A DNA stretch of 5,134 nt from Planctomycetota bacterium. Lineage in GTDB: Bacteria > Planctomycetota > UBA8108. The notes beneath the pieces are model-generated. The model was given only the letters and a program-made list of their open reading frames with translations. It was not told where the DNA came from and searched no databases. The position numbers and the translations under genes were made by a program. Location of the stretch: contig JAKUSY010000255.1 in the NCBI GenBank assembly GCA_022451445.1, forward strand, positions 1 through 5,134. The letters run 5' to 3'. Shown here piece by piece: positions 4,733-5,134 of this stretch (position 1 is the first letter of the stretch; every line of letters begins with the position of its first letter).

Positions 4733-4824
4733 GGCTTTTTTTACCCTATTCAGCCCCCGCCCCGAGCTCGGAAGAATACCGATAACCGTAACCCTCAGCT
4801 CACCTCGAAGCCCGCCACGGTGGC

Positions 4825-5134
4825 TTATTTGCTTACCAGGATCATATTCATACGGTTGCGCGCTTCACGTGACGGTTCCTTCTCGACCTTGCAACAGTCC
4901 TCGAGTTCTCCCGCGAAACGTTCGAGAAGCTCCAGGCCGAGCTCGACATGGGCCATCTCACGCCCACGGAACATCATGGTCACCAGGACCTTGTGGCCCT
5001 TGCCAAGAAAGCGACGGGCTCTCTCCACCTTGACCCTGAGATCATGTTCGCCAACCTTGGGCCTGAGCTTCACTTCAGTGCGCTTGTTTACTGGTTTCTT
5101 CTGACCCCTGCTCTGCTTGGTCTGCTTGTAATTG
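4825..5134 (-). CDS. infC: Translation initiation factor IF-3, C-terminal part (5' end outside window)
   Basis: The frame is open from the right edge (first full codon at 5133) to TAA at 4827-4825, giving 102 residues. It shows the end of the basic interdomain linker (NYKQTKQSRGQKKPVNKRTE) and then the full C-terminal domain: VKLRPKVGEHDLRVKVERARRFL, GKGHKVLVTMMFRGREMAH and ELGLELLERFAGELED, ending MNMILVSK. This domain binds the 30S platform and blocks 50S joining. The GTG at 5073 is an internal Val, not a start. The N-terminal domain and the start codon (often a rare AUU in this gene) lie outside the window. A 254-base spacer separates it from rpmI. The identity is certain; the gene is cut by the window and not visibly damaged. 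Confidence 0.96.
   Translation of the reverse strand, partial: NYKQTKQSRGQKKPVNKRTEVKLRPKVGEHDLRVKVERARRFLGKGHKVLVTMMFRGREMAHVELGLELLERFAGELEDCCKVEKEPSREARNRMNMILVSK

Noticed and set aside
4733..4755. GGCT ... AGCC around a T-run as an intrinsic terminator
   Set aside because: The stem is only 4 bp with a 15-base loop and the T-run lies inside the loop, so it cannot act as a terminator on either strand.
4762..4771. CCGAGCTCGG 10-base palindrome
   Set aside because: It is short, isolated and GC-rich, with no second copy or promoter overlap; chance is a sufficient explanation.
4814..4824. GCCACGGTGGC hairpin right after the infC stop as a terminator
   Set aside because: The stem is only 4-5 bp with a loop of 1-3 bases and no following U-run. 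Its arms resemble the 4660-4673 hairpin but it lacks the CAGG loop.
1..5134. Defence system, toxin-antitoxin pair, CRISPR or mobile element
   Set aside because: No repeats with spacers, transposase, integrase, nuclease or paired small toxin genes are present. The metallopeptidase's neighbours are a lipoprotein and an exported protein and give no defence context.

Overview
The window looks like an ordinary chromosomal segment from a GC-rich Gram-negative bacterium. It carries housekeeping translation genes, a lipoprotein with a lipobox, and an anchored L,D-transpeptidase. The lineage cannot be fixed from the sequence. The SprT-like metallopeptidase type and the LysM/YkuD architecture recall Myxococcota, Acidobacteriota or PVC-group bacteria, but that is recollection of the families and not a search result. 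I see no mobile element, CRISPR array, tRNA or rRNA.

Left half, plus strand (1-2393): a compact, probably co-transcribed run. It holds the last codons of an unidentified gene (to 107), a small lipoprotein (110-541), a SprT-like zinc metallopeptidase of unknown function (608-1423), and an exported protein resembling the DUF4412 group with a C-terminal four-cysteine tail (1410-2393). The last two overlap by 14 bases. The two exported products suggest envelope work, but no pathway can be named.

Right half, minus strand (5134 to 2409): the classic translation cluster infC (C-terminal part only, running off the right edge), rpmI (ribosomal protein L35) and rplT (L20). It is followed, after 360 bases, by a GTG-started gene for a membrane-anchored LysM and YkuD L,D-transpeptidase. 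pheS, a common neighbour of rplT, is not there. The two halves converge with only 15 bases between stop codons.

The most interesting material is non-coding. The 254-base infC-rpmI spacer has two related hairpins that both present a CAGG loop on the transcript strand. One abuts the rpmI Shine-Dalgarno, and the other sits inside a larger nested stem flanked by direct repeats. This is where L20 autoregulation acts in enterobacteria, so a lineage-specific ribosomal-protein leader is a reasonable hypothesis. The rplT to transpeptidase gap also has competing inverted repeats, a plausible promoter, a perfect 9-bp hairpin and a CTCTT microsatellite. All RNA structures were found by eye and not folded computationally.
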